From positions 1 through 64,000 of the forward strand of contig CALSTS010000003.1 in the NCBI GenBank assembly GCA_943789335.1: DNA of 64,000 nt, written 5' to 3'. The DNA comes from an uncultured Pseudomonadales bacterium. GTDB lineage: Bacteria > Pseudomonadota > Gammaproteobacteria > Pseudomonadales > Pseudohongiellaceae. A program made the position numbers and the translations under genes. The notes beneath the pieces were generated by a model that was given only the letters and a program-made list of their open reading frames with translations, was not told the origin of the DNA and ran no database searches. Of this stretch, positions 33,460-41,836 are shown piece by piece (within the stretch, counting starts at the first letter, position 1; each line of letters begins with the position of its first letter).

Positions 33460-35903
33460 TGGCTGATAATCCTACATATAAACTCATCGGCAAAAACTTT
33501 ACGCCACCAGACATCGAAGCCAAGGTTACTGGTGCTGCGACCTATTCTGAAGACTTTCGTGCCGAAGGCATGGCTTATATTAAAATGTTATTAAGCCCGA
33601 TGCCTAAATGCCGTGTCAGAAACATAGACGCTTCTGATGCATTGGCTATGGAAGGTGTCTATGGCGTTATGACAGCTGATGATGTCCCTACTTTTCCAAA
33701 TCCTGGCGAACAAATTCTTAGCAATGAGCCTAACTTTATCGGGGAACCGATTCTCGCCATTGCTGCTGTTGATGAATCAACTGCTGCGAATGCGTTGGAG
33801 TTGGTACGAGTTGATTATGAGGAGTTACCGTTTGTCCTGGACCCATTAGAAAGCCTTTACCCTGGTGGACCTGATGCCTATAGCGGCGGCAACCTGGTTT
33901 CATCTCTGCGTATCGAAGAGGAAGATGAACTTGGTGACATCGGAGTCACCAGTCACAAGTGGACTGCCCGAGACTTTGCTGCCGTTGAGGAAGGACAGCT
34001 TCCCATGGGTGAGCCAGTTATGGATTGGCAATATGGGGACCTTGATGGCGCCTTCAATGATGCAGCATTGGTACTCGATGAGACCTTTGTGACTGCTTGT
34101 AATTCGCATCACAGCATGGAGCCCAGGAGCGCCTTCTCGTATTGGCAAAATGGCAAATGCTATGTGCATGGATCGACTCAGAGTCAGATGTTTGTTGTGC
34201 CAGGCTTGGCTAATCTGATTGGAATTCCGCCGAGTGAACTGGTTTATATTTCTGAATTTTGTGGAGGTGGCTTTGGCTCAAAAGGTGCTGCTTATGCCGT
34301 AATGGCGGTTCCAGCACACTTTTCACGAATGATTGGGCGCCCATGCATGCTACGTATCTCACGCGCCGAAGAATATTATCTTGGCTCAGCCAGAGCGAGT
34401 TTCCAAGGCCGAGCAAAATTAGCCTTTAATGCTCAAGGTAAAATGACTGGGGCTGACCTTTTTATTGTTCAACAAGGCGGGGCAAAAAACCCTTTTGGTG
34501 ATTTTGGTGCTGCAGGAGGCATGGTTTCTTTAGTCTATACGCCCGACAGCATGCGTTTTAGAGCGATTCCAATTGGAACCAACACGACTCCTTGCGGACC
34601 TCAGCGTGGCCCAGGACAAAATCAAATGTCTGCCGCTATAGAGCCTTTATTGGACAAAGCCGCTAATGCCTTAGGCATTGATCAGCTTGAAATTAGACGA
34701 ATTAATGCCTCCAATCACGAGACTCTTACTGGCGGACCTGTCAGACAGAAAGTATCCAGTTCTTATATGCTTAATGCGATTGATATGGCGGCAGAGCGTT
34801 TCGACTGGAGCAATAAATTCGCTCGAAATGGAGAGCGCAACGGCTCTAAAGTGATTGGCGTCGGTATCGGTCAGGGTTATCACTCTGCCGGCATTTCAGG
34901 CTTTGATGGCCTGATGAGAATCCTGCCGGATGGTAAATTACATATTCACACTGGTGTTGGTAATCTGGGAACCTATTCCTATGCCTCAACTTCAAGAGTT
35001 GCCGCAGAAGTTCTGAATATGGACTGGGATAACTGTGTCATTGAGCGTGGTGACACCAGCAAGCACCTGCCATGGACCATAGGCCAGTTTGGCTCCTTGA
35101 CGACTTATACTATGTCGCGTGCAAACTATGCAGCAGCCATGGACATGAAACAAAAACTACAGGAAATTGCGGCAATGGATTTGGGTGGAAACCCTGAAGA
35201 TTATGATCTCGCAGATGAAACTGTTTTCAACATCAATGATCCTTCACAAAGTATTACTTATGCCCAAGCAGCAACGAGAGCCATAGAACTTGGCGGCAAA
35301 TATGGCGGTGAAGATCCCAACGATACCAATCCGCTTACTCAGGCATCAGTTGCTGGCCTTGCTGGCACCGGGCTTATCGGTGTAGCTCGAGATACTACAC
35401 CTCTGAATGAACATATTTCTGCCATGGTAGCGACCTTTGTCATGATTGAGCTGGATACAGAAACTGGTAACTATGAAATTCTTGAGTTTGTTAGTTCTGG
35501 TGACTGTGGCACCGTCAACCATCCCCTTGGACTGGTCGGACAATTAAGGGGCGGGGCATGCATGGGTATAGGCATGGCACGGACTGAGCGTCAAATCTAC
35601 GACCCTCAAAATGGTTTACCCGGCAGTGTAGGACTTTATCAAGCTAAGCCACCCTCTTACCTTGATGTGCCTGCCTTCATGGATGTTTCTGCTGTTGACC
35701 AGCCTGACCCCACTAACCCTATGGGTATGAAGGGTATCGGTGAGCCACCCGTTGGAGCAGCCGTCGGCGCTGTCCTGGCAGCGGTATCCAATGCGCTAGG
35801 GGGACACTATTTCAATCGTAATCCTGTCACCTCTGACATGATATTAAATGCAGCTTCTGGTCGGGAACAGTCTAATACCCCGCTCCAGTTGTTTACCCAA
35901 TAG
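33459..35903 (+). CDS. Molybdenum hydroxylase large (Mo-binding) subunit
   Basis: 814 residues from the ATG at 33459. A longer frame starting at 33393 lies inside the small subunit and is rejected. YKLIGKNFTPPDIEAKVTGAATYSEDF is the start of the aldehyde oxidase/xanthine dehydrogenase a/b hammerhead. EFCGGGFGSKGA and CGPQRGPGQNQMSAAIE bind the molybdopterin cofactor. GMKGIGEPPVGAAVGAV near the end carries the catalytic glutamate. It oxidises an aldehyde or hydroxylates a heteroaromatic; the substrate is not deducible. It has no signal of its own and probably leaves the cytoplasm with the Tat-dependent small subunit. 11 bases separate it from the FAD subunit. Confidence 0.93.
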   Translation: MADNPTYKLIGKNFTPPDIEAKVTGAATYSEDFRAEGMAYIKMLLSPMPKCRVRNIDASDALAMEGVYGVMTADDVPTFPNPGEQILSNEPNFIGEPILAIAAVDESTAANALELVRVDYEELPFVLDPLESLYPGGPDAYSGGNLVSSLRIEEEDELGDIGVTSHKWTARDFAAVEEGQLPMGEPVMDWQYGDLDGAFNDAALVLDETFVTACNSHHSMEPRSAFSYWQNGKCYVHGSTQSQMFVVPGLANLIGIPPSELVYISEFCGGGFGSKGAAYAVMAVPAHFSRMIGRPCMLRISRAEEYYLGSARASFQGRAKLAFNAQGKMTGADLFIVQQGGAKNPFGDFGAAGGMVSLVYTPDSMRFRAIPIGTNTTPCGPQRGPGQNQMSAAIEPLLDKAANALGIDQLEIRRINASNHETLTGGPVRQKVSSSYMLNAIDMAAERFDWSNKFARNGERNGSKVIGVGIGQGYHSAGISGFDGLMRILPDGKLHIHTGVGNLGTYSYASTSRVAAEVLNMDWDNCVIERGDTSKHLPWTIGQFGSLTTYTMSRANYAAAMDMKQKLQEIAAMDLGGNPEDYDLADETVFNINDPSQSITYAQAATRAIELGGKYGGEDPNDTNPLTQASVAGLAGTGLIGVARDTTPLNEHISAMVATFVMIELDTETGNYEILEFVSSGDCGTVNHPLGLVGQLRGGACMGIGMARTERQIYDPQNGLPGSVGLYQAKPPSYLDVPAFMDVSAVDQPDPTNPMGMKGIGEPPVGAAVGAVLAAVSNALGGHYFNRNPVTSDMILNAASGREQSNTPLQLFTQ

Positions 35904-35914
35904 GAGCGCTGACT

Positions 35915-36909
35915 ATGTCCACTAAAGATATGATGCCAAATTTCGATCTTTTCCAGCCTTCTGACATCGGAAATGCCACTGATTTACTTGACCAATATGG
36001 TGCAGATGCTTGGCCGCTTGCTGGCGGACAGGATAGCCTGGACTGGTTTAAGGATCGTATAAAACGCCCTGTAGCTGTAATTGATTTAGCAGGCATTCCT
36101 GGTATGACAGGAATCAATGTAACGGCTAACGGTGTTGAGATTGGTGCTTTAACCACCTTAACTGAAATTGCTCAGAGCACACTGCTTAGAGATAACTATG
36201 GCGTTCTAGCTGAAGCAGCTAGCAGAGTAGCAAGCCCACAGATCAGAAACATTGGCACCATCGGTGGCAATATCTGCCAGGATGTTCGCTGTTGGTATTA
36301 TCGCTCTGGGGTGGATTGTTATCGTGCCGGTGGTGATACCTGTTATGCCGATACCCCGGAAGGTTTAAACCGAGAACATTGTCTGTTCGAAGCTGACCGC
36401 TGCGTTGCTGTCACACCTTCTGATACTGCGCCTGCATTACTTGCGCTTGATGCCACTATGGTTATTCAGAATAGCGATGGCATACGAGAAGTTGCCGCTG
36501 AAGATTTCTTTATTGGGCCAGATGTTGATATCGAACGGGTCACCGTTCTGGAGCCTGGTGATATTTTGACCTCTATTAGAATCCCCTCAACGTGGGTCTG
36601 GTGCAAACTTTTATTTTGAAAAGGTTGCTGACCGGGCAACATGGGATTTCGCTCTGGTTAATGTTGCAGCTGTCTTGCGTATGCAAGGTAACACCATAGC
36701 CGATCTTCGTGTTGTTTGTGGTGGTGTTCAATGCACTCCTCGACGTCTGAATGGCGTAGAAGATATTGTTCGCGGCAGCACCAGGGATGAGGAAAACTAT
36801 CGAGCTAGCTTCTGGAGCAGCTGCCCGAGGAGCAACAACCCTCAACTATAACGGTTTCAAAATCCCTTTAATGGAAAACCTGGTTAAACGTGCAATCAGG
36901 GACAGCTAA
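35915..36909 (+). CDS. Molybdenum hydroxylase FAD subunit, two frameshifts
   Basis: Starts MSTKDMMPNFDLFQPSDIGNATDLL. FAD-binding motifs are AWPLAGGQDSLD and RNIGTIGGNICQD. After the latter comes a cysteine-rich insert with CQDVRCWYYRSGVDC, later CYADTPEG, HCLFEADRC. Such an insert binds a 4Fe-4S cluster in E. coli PaoB-like subunits and is absent from plain xanthine dehydrogenases. A break near 36596 shifts to GANFYFEKVADRATWDFALVN, and another near 36790 leads to AAARGATTLNYNGFKIPLMENLVKR before the stop at 36909. The reconstructed size is about 330 residues. Confidence 0.9.
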
Positions 36910-36938
36910 GCAGTTTTAAGTATAGGCAAGTATAGAAA

Positions 36939-37086
36939 GTGGATATTTTTTCGATACAGCAGCAACTCCTACGGCCAACAAGTGCTGGGAGGCATTTCAT
37001 TTGACCTGATTTATGTCTTTGCTGGTTTGACTGCTGTCTTCATTGTGGGGCATTTCTTCTACAAATTATTCAACAAGAAAAACTGA
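36939..37086 (+). CDS. Small single-helix membrane protein, one frameshift
   Basis: GTG at 36939 gives VDIFSIQQQ. After a shift in the CAGCAGCAA repeat, NSYGQQVLGGISFDLIYVFAGLTAVFIVGHFFYKLFNKKN reads to a TGA at 37084-37086 and contains one hydrophobic helix and a basic tail. About 49 residues. It lies 29 bases after the FAD subunit and ends just before a terminator, so it closes the operon. It might anchor or link the enzyme to the membrane. The coding evidence is the clean TM segment and its position. Confidence 0.45.
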
Positions 37087-37100
37087 TCACAAAAAAATGT

Positions 37101-37136
37101 AAAAAGCCCACAAACAAACCTATTTCTGGGCTTTTT
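37101..37136 (+). terminator. Rho-independent terminator after the Mo-hydroxylase operon
   Basis: AAAAAGCCCA (37101-37110) pairs with TGGGCTTTTT (37127-37136) around a 16-base loop and is followed by more T. The A-tract on the other side makes it work for the convergent minus-strand aldolase gene too. Confidence 0.8.
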
Positions 37137-37160
37137 TTATTATTCAATATTTGTTAATTA

Positions 37161-38019
37161 TTATCTGCGTTCTTCAAGACTCGACTCTCCTTCCACTTCG
37201 TCAACCGATGCACCACCCAGATAAGGGTTTACCCAACCATCATGAGTTGGTCCATTCTGAAGAAAAATGAATCTGCACTTACAGAGTAGCCTTCACGATA
37301 CTGCGCACCTGCATTGCCAAATATCTTGCCCGCTCTCAAAGTAGCATTCACGAACCTGTTCTAGTAATTTTTGATACTCCGGATCGGGTCTGTGGCAGGC
37401 CAGAAAACATACTTAGGTCATTATTTCCCATGATGACTACATCAACACCATCCACACGTGCAATATCATAAGCTTCAGCAACACCACGGGGTGTTTCAAT
37501 CATCACCACAACCAAGACGTTATCATTGTAGGTCTCACGGTAATTCACATCAGCCCAAAGGGTTCTCCAATTACCGCCGCCTGCGCTTCTTCGTGCTACT
37601 GGTGGAAAACGAGAAAAGCGTGCCGTTTGTATAGCTTTATCAACATTTTCAGTAGTCGGCATAATGATTCCAAGCGCTCCAACATCCGTTGCTTTTTGAA
37701 TCGAACTTTCCAGCTCGTCCGGCACACGGATCATCGGTGTGGCGCCTATATGCGGACAAGAATTAATCATCCGCTCGATTTCACCCCAACTCATCGTACT
37801 GTGCTGCATCTCAAACCAGGTGAAGTCGTAATGAGGAGCTTCAGCACAGTAGCGTTCGATATCAAAGCTGCCTATTGTGTGACTAAATATTCGCTCTCCG
37901 CTAAGCAGTTTAGCTTTAGCCGTGTTGTAAAGATCAGCTTCTTGCGCATACAAAGGCGAACTGACTATTAACGATATTAAAGTTGAACTCAAGATGCTTG
38001 TTATTATTCTTACTTTCAT
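37161..38019 (-). CDS. Exported HpcH/HpaI-family aldolase, broken by frameshifts
   Basis: The start at 38019 gives a signal peptide (IITSILSSTLISLIVSSPLYAQ), which is unusual for this normally cytoplasmic class II pyruvate aldolase/citrate lyase family. The core has FTWFEMQHSTMSWGEIERMI in place of the canonical IDxEH segment, MIRVPDELESSIQKATDVGALGIIMP, VVMIETPRGVAEAYDIARVDGVDVVIMGNNDL. The frame breaks near 37395. DPEYQKLLEQVREC, then AQYREGYSVSADSFFFQNGPTHDGWVNPYL lead to LEERR at 37161. About 285 residues. Arginine, glutamate and the GNNDL segment suggest that a metal/pyruvate site remains. Confidence 0.75.
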
Positions 38020-38172
38020 TGGAACTCTTCTCCCGTAATTGGCATGTCAAAACTACGTTAATTTATTGATATGCAAATTTATAAATATACAGAATTAAGA
38101 AGCTTACTACACTTTTTGAGATTAGGAATGAGCTTATAAATATTATTAAACATACAATGCGATACTCTTTTT

Positions 38173-38211
38173 ATGCGAGCGGTATGCGAGTGGTATATGA
38201 GCGGTATGCGA
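38173..38211 (+). repeat. 11-bp tandem repeat array, 3.5 units
   Basis: ATGCGAGCGGT (38173-38183), ATGCGAGTGGT (38184-38194), ATATGAGCGGT (38195-38205), then ATGCGA. An 11-base period puts every copy on nearly the same face of the helix, a common design for cooperative regulator binding. It lies about 155 bases upstream of the exported aldolase start on the other strand. Confidence 0.7.
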
Positions 38212-38298
38212 AAAAATAATATCTAAATAAGGCTTATTAAATAAAATATTTTTTGCTTTTGATGGCAGAATGGATACTGCTTTTTATAGAACTAAAGA

Positions 38299-38335
38299 GG
38301 CCCATTTATTAGATATTCGCATCAATAAATGGGCC
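38299..38335 (-). terminator. Strong hairpin, probable terminator of the ankyrin gene
   Basis: GGCCCATTTATT (38299-38310) and AATAAATGGGCC (38324-38335) are perfectly complementary over 12 bases with a 13-base loop. It lies 70 bases past the ankyrin stop. The T-run on the minus strand (TCTTT) is weak, so termination efficiency is uncertain. Confidence 0.6.
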
Positions 38336-38403
38336 TTTAATATAGAACGTTAACTCACTAACAACTCTTTCAGAGTTATATTGCTGAGTAGCCTAACAAG
38401 AAC

Positions 38404-39966
38404 TTAAGCTTCTGTTGACTCTTCTTCACCTTCAACAGAAGGAGGTGCAACATACTCCTCAATTGCAATACCTTGTTCGTTCATTGCTTCAGTAAGTATA
38501 GCTATAGTAGTCTCGTAGATAGGAGTTTCTTCTGGATAGCCTAAAGGATTCATATCTTCTGGCTTATCTATGGGTTCAACTCCGCTAGCTACGTCCAGAG
38601 CAGTTCGATTACTGTCATCTTTAATAGATAAATCAATACCTTTGGCAATCAACATTGCAACGATTTCATCTTCACCGAGTTCAGCGGCTTGATGTAATAT
38701 TGTGCCTCCTGTCCCAACAACAGTATTGACATCAGCTCCATATTCAAACATTAAATCAACCATAGGAATCTTTTCTTCAAAAGTCGGCTCAATTCTTTTG
38801 TCTCGTGTTGGGTCGGGCGGACGAAAACCTGTGTAAACATTTAATACGGCCCCTAGAGCAGTATTTCCTTCTTCACTTAGTGCATTAACATTTGCCCCGT
38901 TCTCTAGCAGCAATGCAACATCTTCCATGCGATCGCCTAAAGCAGCCCTAAATAAAGCAGACTCGCCTTCAGGCCCTTTTTCGCCAACAAATCCTGTACT
39001 AAACACAGGAATACCTATTTCAGACATGGCATCTAGATCTGCGCCCATCTCAATCATCATCAAAGTAAGTTCTGCAACAGTAGTCTGGTTGTCGTAGTTA
39101 CTTGCAGCATGTTGGAAAGCAAATCTTTTGTATGGGATTTCCATGATATCAACTAAAGAACCGTCATTAAGATTTGCACCACCTTCGATTAATATTTTGG
39201 CAATATCCAGATTCTCGTTAGTAGCGGCAACACGCAGTGGTGAAATACCTTGTGGATCAACGGCGCTAGGGTTAGCACCAAGCGCTAAAAGTACTTCAAC
39301 AGTTTCAACGCCATTTTCACGAGCAGCGTGATGTAGTGAAGTCAGGCCACCATTTGGAAAGTCGCCTTGTACACCGCCTTGCTGGATACCTGAAAATATA
39401 AGTTCAGCAGAGCGCGCATTAACGTCAGCTCCATTTTCCGCCAAAATACGGACTATCTCAGCTTGATTGAAAGCGGCTGCCCACATCAACGGAGATTGAA
39501 ATGAATATCCATCTCTAGCTTCGACATCTGCGCCAGCTTCAATTAGCGCCTGAACACCTTGAACAGAACCAGCTTTAGCAGCGTTCATTAATGCGGTGTC
39601 GCCCTGCAGCGTTCTCGCATTGGCATCAGCGCCAGCATCCAATAGCATTGAAATTATTTCACCATTACCAGTAATTGAAGATTGAATAAGTGGTGTTAAG
39701 CCATATCTATTTTGGACGTTGGCATCTGCACCGGCGTCTAACAAAAGACTCACCATATCTGCTTCTTCATAATATACAGCCCAGAATAAGGCGCTCATGC
39801 CATCTGGTTGTGTGGCATTAATGTCTTCTGTAGAAATAGAAGATTCAACCCCATTCCAGTCTTGGTATTCTGCCATGTCTACAAGAGCTGCAAACCCAGG
39901 TTGAACTAAACCCAACAAGAGCATCAAAGCAGAAATATGCGTTCTAACACTTTGTATTATTTTCAT
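38404..39966 (-). CDS. Exported ankyrin-repeat protein
   Basis: 520 residues. Residues 1-26 form a signal peptide (SALMLLLGLVQPGFAA). About ten ankyrin repeats follow, many with the consensus GxTxLxxAA and LLxxGADxNA: GMSALFWAVYYEEADMVSLLL, GLTPLIQSSITGNGEIIS, GDTALMNAAKAGSVQGVQ, GLTSLHHAARENGVETVEVLL. The C-terminus is acidic (PSVEGEEESTEA). Exported ankyrin proteins of this form are periplasmic protein-binding scaffolds; the partner is unknown. It appears to be a single-gene unit with its own upstream region of 431 bases and a hairpin downstream. Confidence 0.9.
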   Translation of the reverse strand: MKIIQSVRTHISALMLLLGLVQPGFAALVDMAEYQDWNGVESSISTEDINATQPDGMSALFWAVYYEEADMVSLLLDAGADANVQNRYGLTPLIQSSITGNGEIISMLLDAGADANARTLQGDTALMNAAKAGSVQGVQALIEAGADVEARDGYSFQSPLMWAAAFNQAEIVRILAENGADVNARSAELIFSGIQQGGVQGDFPNGGLTSLHHAARENGVETVEVLLALGANPSAVDPQGISPLRVAATNENLDIAKILIEGGANLNDGSLVDIMEIPYKRFAFQHAASNYDNQTTVAELTLMMIEMGADLDAMSEIGIPVFSTGFVGEKGPEGESALFRAALGDRMEDVALLLENGANVNALSEEGNTALGAVLNVYTGFRPPDPTRDKRIEPTFEEKIPMVDLMFEYGADVNTVVGTGGTILHQAAELGEDEIVAMLIAKGIDLSIKDDSNRTALDVASGVEPIDKPEDMNPLGYPEETPIYETTIAILTEAMNEQGIAIEEYVAPPSVEGEEESTEA

Positions 39967-40397
39967 TGTGCACCTCTTTTAAAAAGTGAAGTTTCCCCTT
40001 GAGGAAATATAGATTAAATTTTTATGTTCACAGTTACTTATATTACTAGGAAAGTACTTATTAATTACCTAGCATTCTCCCTGCCAATACTACTACAGTA
40101 TTTAGGTTCAGCCAAAGGCATTTTGATACAAATACTACCATTATCGATTCTAAGAAGTTAATCAAAAATGAAGACTGACAAGTTAACCCTTACTCACTTG
40201 GTAATTTATCAGTTCTAGTACCTGCTTATTAGATGTTGAAATTATTGATTGATTAGCAATAATCTATCAATACAGAGTTTATCTAGTTTCATGCTGGTTG
40301 CAGGAGGTTGCTATAAGTGAAATTAATGGCACTCGAGGCTTAACCAACTTATAAGCTATTGATATATAAGTATTAAGATATGGATCATTAAACCTCA
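39967..40397. other. Intergenic region between divergent ankyrin and MarR-like genes
   Basis: 431 AT-rich bases between two divergent genes, so it should contain both promoters. I see no conserved RNA, clear palindrome or small gene. An AGGAGG at 40301-40306 is not followed by a coding start. Confidence 0.5.
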
Positions 40398-40829
40398 ATG
40401 CTGAATTCGATTGTCGGCACTGATATTAATAACAGCGAACTCAGCGATTATCTCTATTTCTTAATGCTACAAGCGGTACGCAGTTATCAATCTCATTATC
40501 AGCCAAAACAGTTGGCCACTGGATTACGCACTGTAGAAGCAAGAATTCTTTTATCCCTTAAAACTGAGCAGCCCTTAACTCAGCAAATCCTCTCACAACA
40601 AGTCAATATGCCCGATCATGATTTACAGAGTGCTTTTGCTGTATTACTCGAGAAAGGCCTTATCACCAGAAATAACGATAGTTTCAATCTACTTCCTGCT
40701 GGTGATGAAATGGCTGCAACACTCTGGGAAATTGCATTAGATGAACAAAAACAAAAATTTGAAAAATTTTCCGATGAAGAAGTAGCCACTTTCAAACGAA
40801 TTTTAATAGATTTAATTAATCAGCAGTGA
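40398..40829 (+). CDS. MarR-like winged-helix protein
   Basis: 143 residues. GLRTVEARILLSLKTEQPLTQQILSQQVNMPDHDLQSAFAVLLEKGLITRNNDSFNLLPAGDEMA follows the MarR pattern of helix-turn-helix, recognition helix and wing, though the helix loop is divergent. N- and C-terminal helices would form the dimer interface. It lies 21 bases upstream of hpaD on the same strand and may regulate it or sense an aromatic acid. It is distinct from the HpaR-type protein at 48240. Confidence 0.7.
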   Translation: MLNSIVGTDINNSELSDYLYFLMLQAVRSYQSHYQPKQLATGLRTVEARILLSLKTEQPLTQQILSQQVNMPDHDLQSAFAVLLEKGLITRNNDSFNLLPAGDEMAATLWEIALDEQKQKFEKFSDEEVATFKRILIDLINQQ

Positions 40830-40850
40830 TTATTAATCGGAGTTTATATC

Positions 40851-41774
40851 ATGGGTAAAGTCGCTTTAGCCGCCAAGATCACTCACGTTCCGTCCATGTA
40901 TCTATCTGAAATAGATGGTCCCCTTAAAGACTGCCGCAAAGCCGCTATCGAAGGACATCTAGAAATCAGCCGCCGCTGCCGTGAACTAGGCGTAGATACT
41001 ATCGTAGTGTTCGACACCCATTGGTTAGTCAACTATGGGTATCACATCAACTGCAGAGCAATGGCTAAAGGCATTTACACTAGCAATGAATTACCTCACG
41101 TTATTAATAACATGCAGTTTGAAATCGCTGGAAACCCAGAGCTAGGTGAAATTCTTGCGAAAGAATGCAAACTGCAAGGCGTGGAAACCCTGGCTCATGT
41201 TGATACAACGCTTGACCCTGAATATGGCACCTTAGTGCCAATGCGTTATATGAATGAGGACCAACACTTTAAAGCTATTTCTGTCTCTGCTCTTTGCACA
41301 GTTCATTATCTTGACGATATTGCTCGCTTAGGTTGGGCAATGCGCAAAGCAGTAGAAGAGCATTACGATGGTACTGTCGCCTTTTTTGCCAGCGGCTCAC
41401 TTTCACATCGATTTGCGCAAAATGGTACAGCGCCAGAATATTTGGATAAAATCTGGAGCCCTTTTTTAGAAATCATGGATCATGAAGTGGTGGAAATGTG
41501 GAAAAATGCTGAGTGGTCCAAGTTCTGTGAAATGTTGCCGGAATATGCAGCTAAGGGGGATGGTGAAGGCTTTATGCATGATACTGCCATGTTGCTGGGC
41601 TTATTAGGCTGGTCTGATTATGACCAGCCCGTTGAAATAATAACGCCCTATTTTGCCAGCTCAGGAAAAGGACAAATTAACGCCATATTCCCCATCTCTC
41701 CACAATCAGGCGAGTCAGTTCCAAAACCTCAAGCAACTAGCGGAAAATTTACCTTTGGTGATAGTCGGCTTTAA
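40851..41774 (+). CDS. hpaD: Homoprotocatechuate 2,3-dioxygenase (class III extradiol)
   Basis: 307 residues, opening the ring of 3,4-dihydroxyphenylacetate between carbons 2 and 3. The start follows CGGAGTTTATATC. KITHVPSMYLSE contains the first iron histidine, VVFDTHWLVNYGYHIN a second conserved histidine pair, and GSLSHRFAQNG the acid-base/His region; a glutamate further on (PEYLDKIW to FLEIMDHEVVEM) fits the third ligand. The LigB-type fold and the segment LDPEYGTLVPMRYM match HpaD and not protocatechuate 4,5-dioxygenase. The rest of the pathway lies at 43.6-48.7 kb. Confidence 0.9.
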   Translation: MGKVALAAKITHVPSMYLSEIDGPLKDCRKAAIEGHLEISRRCRELGVDTIVVFDTHWLVNYGYHINCRAMAKGIYTSNELPHVINNMQFEIAGNPELGEILAKECKLQGVETLAHVDTTLDPEYGTLVPMRYMNEDQHFKAISVSALCTVHYLDDIARLGWAMRKAVEEHYDGTVAFFASGSLSHRFAQNGTAPEYLDKIWSPFLEIMDHEVVEMWKNAEWSKFCEMLPEYAAKGDGEGFMHDTAMLLGLLGWSDYDQPVEIITPYFASSGKGQINAIFPISPQSGESVPKPQATSGKFTFGDSRL

Positions 41775-41836
41775 AAAAATGTTTTTTTAAATGGTCGCCT
41801 GAAAAAAATAAATACTGATTTATTTTTGCAGACTTT

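Larger units (their letters stand above)
38020..38403. other. AT-rich intergenic region with tandem repeats and hairpin
   Basis: 384 bases between the exported aldolase and the ankyrin gene. It holds the 11-bp repeat array at 38173-38211 and the hairpin at 38299-38335, annotated separately, and presumably the aldolase promoter. No coding frame is convincing. Confidence 0.5.
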
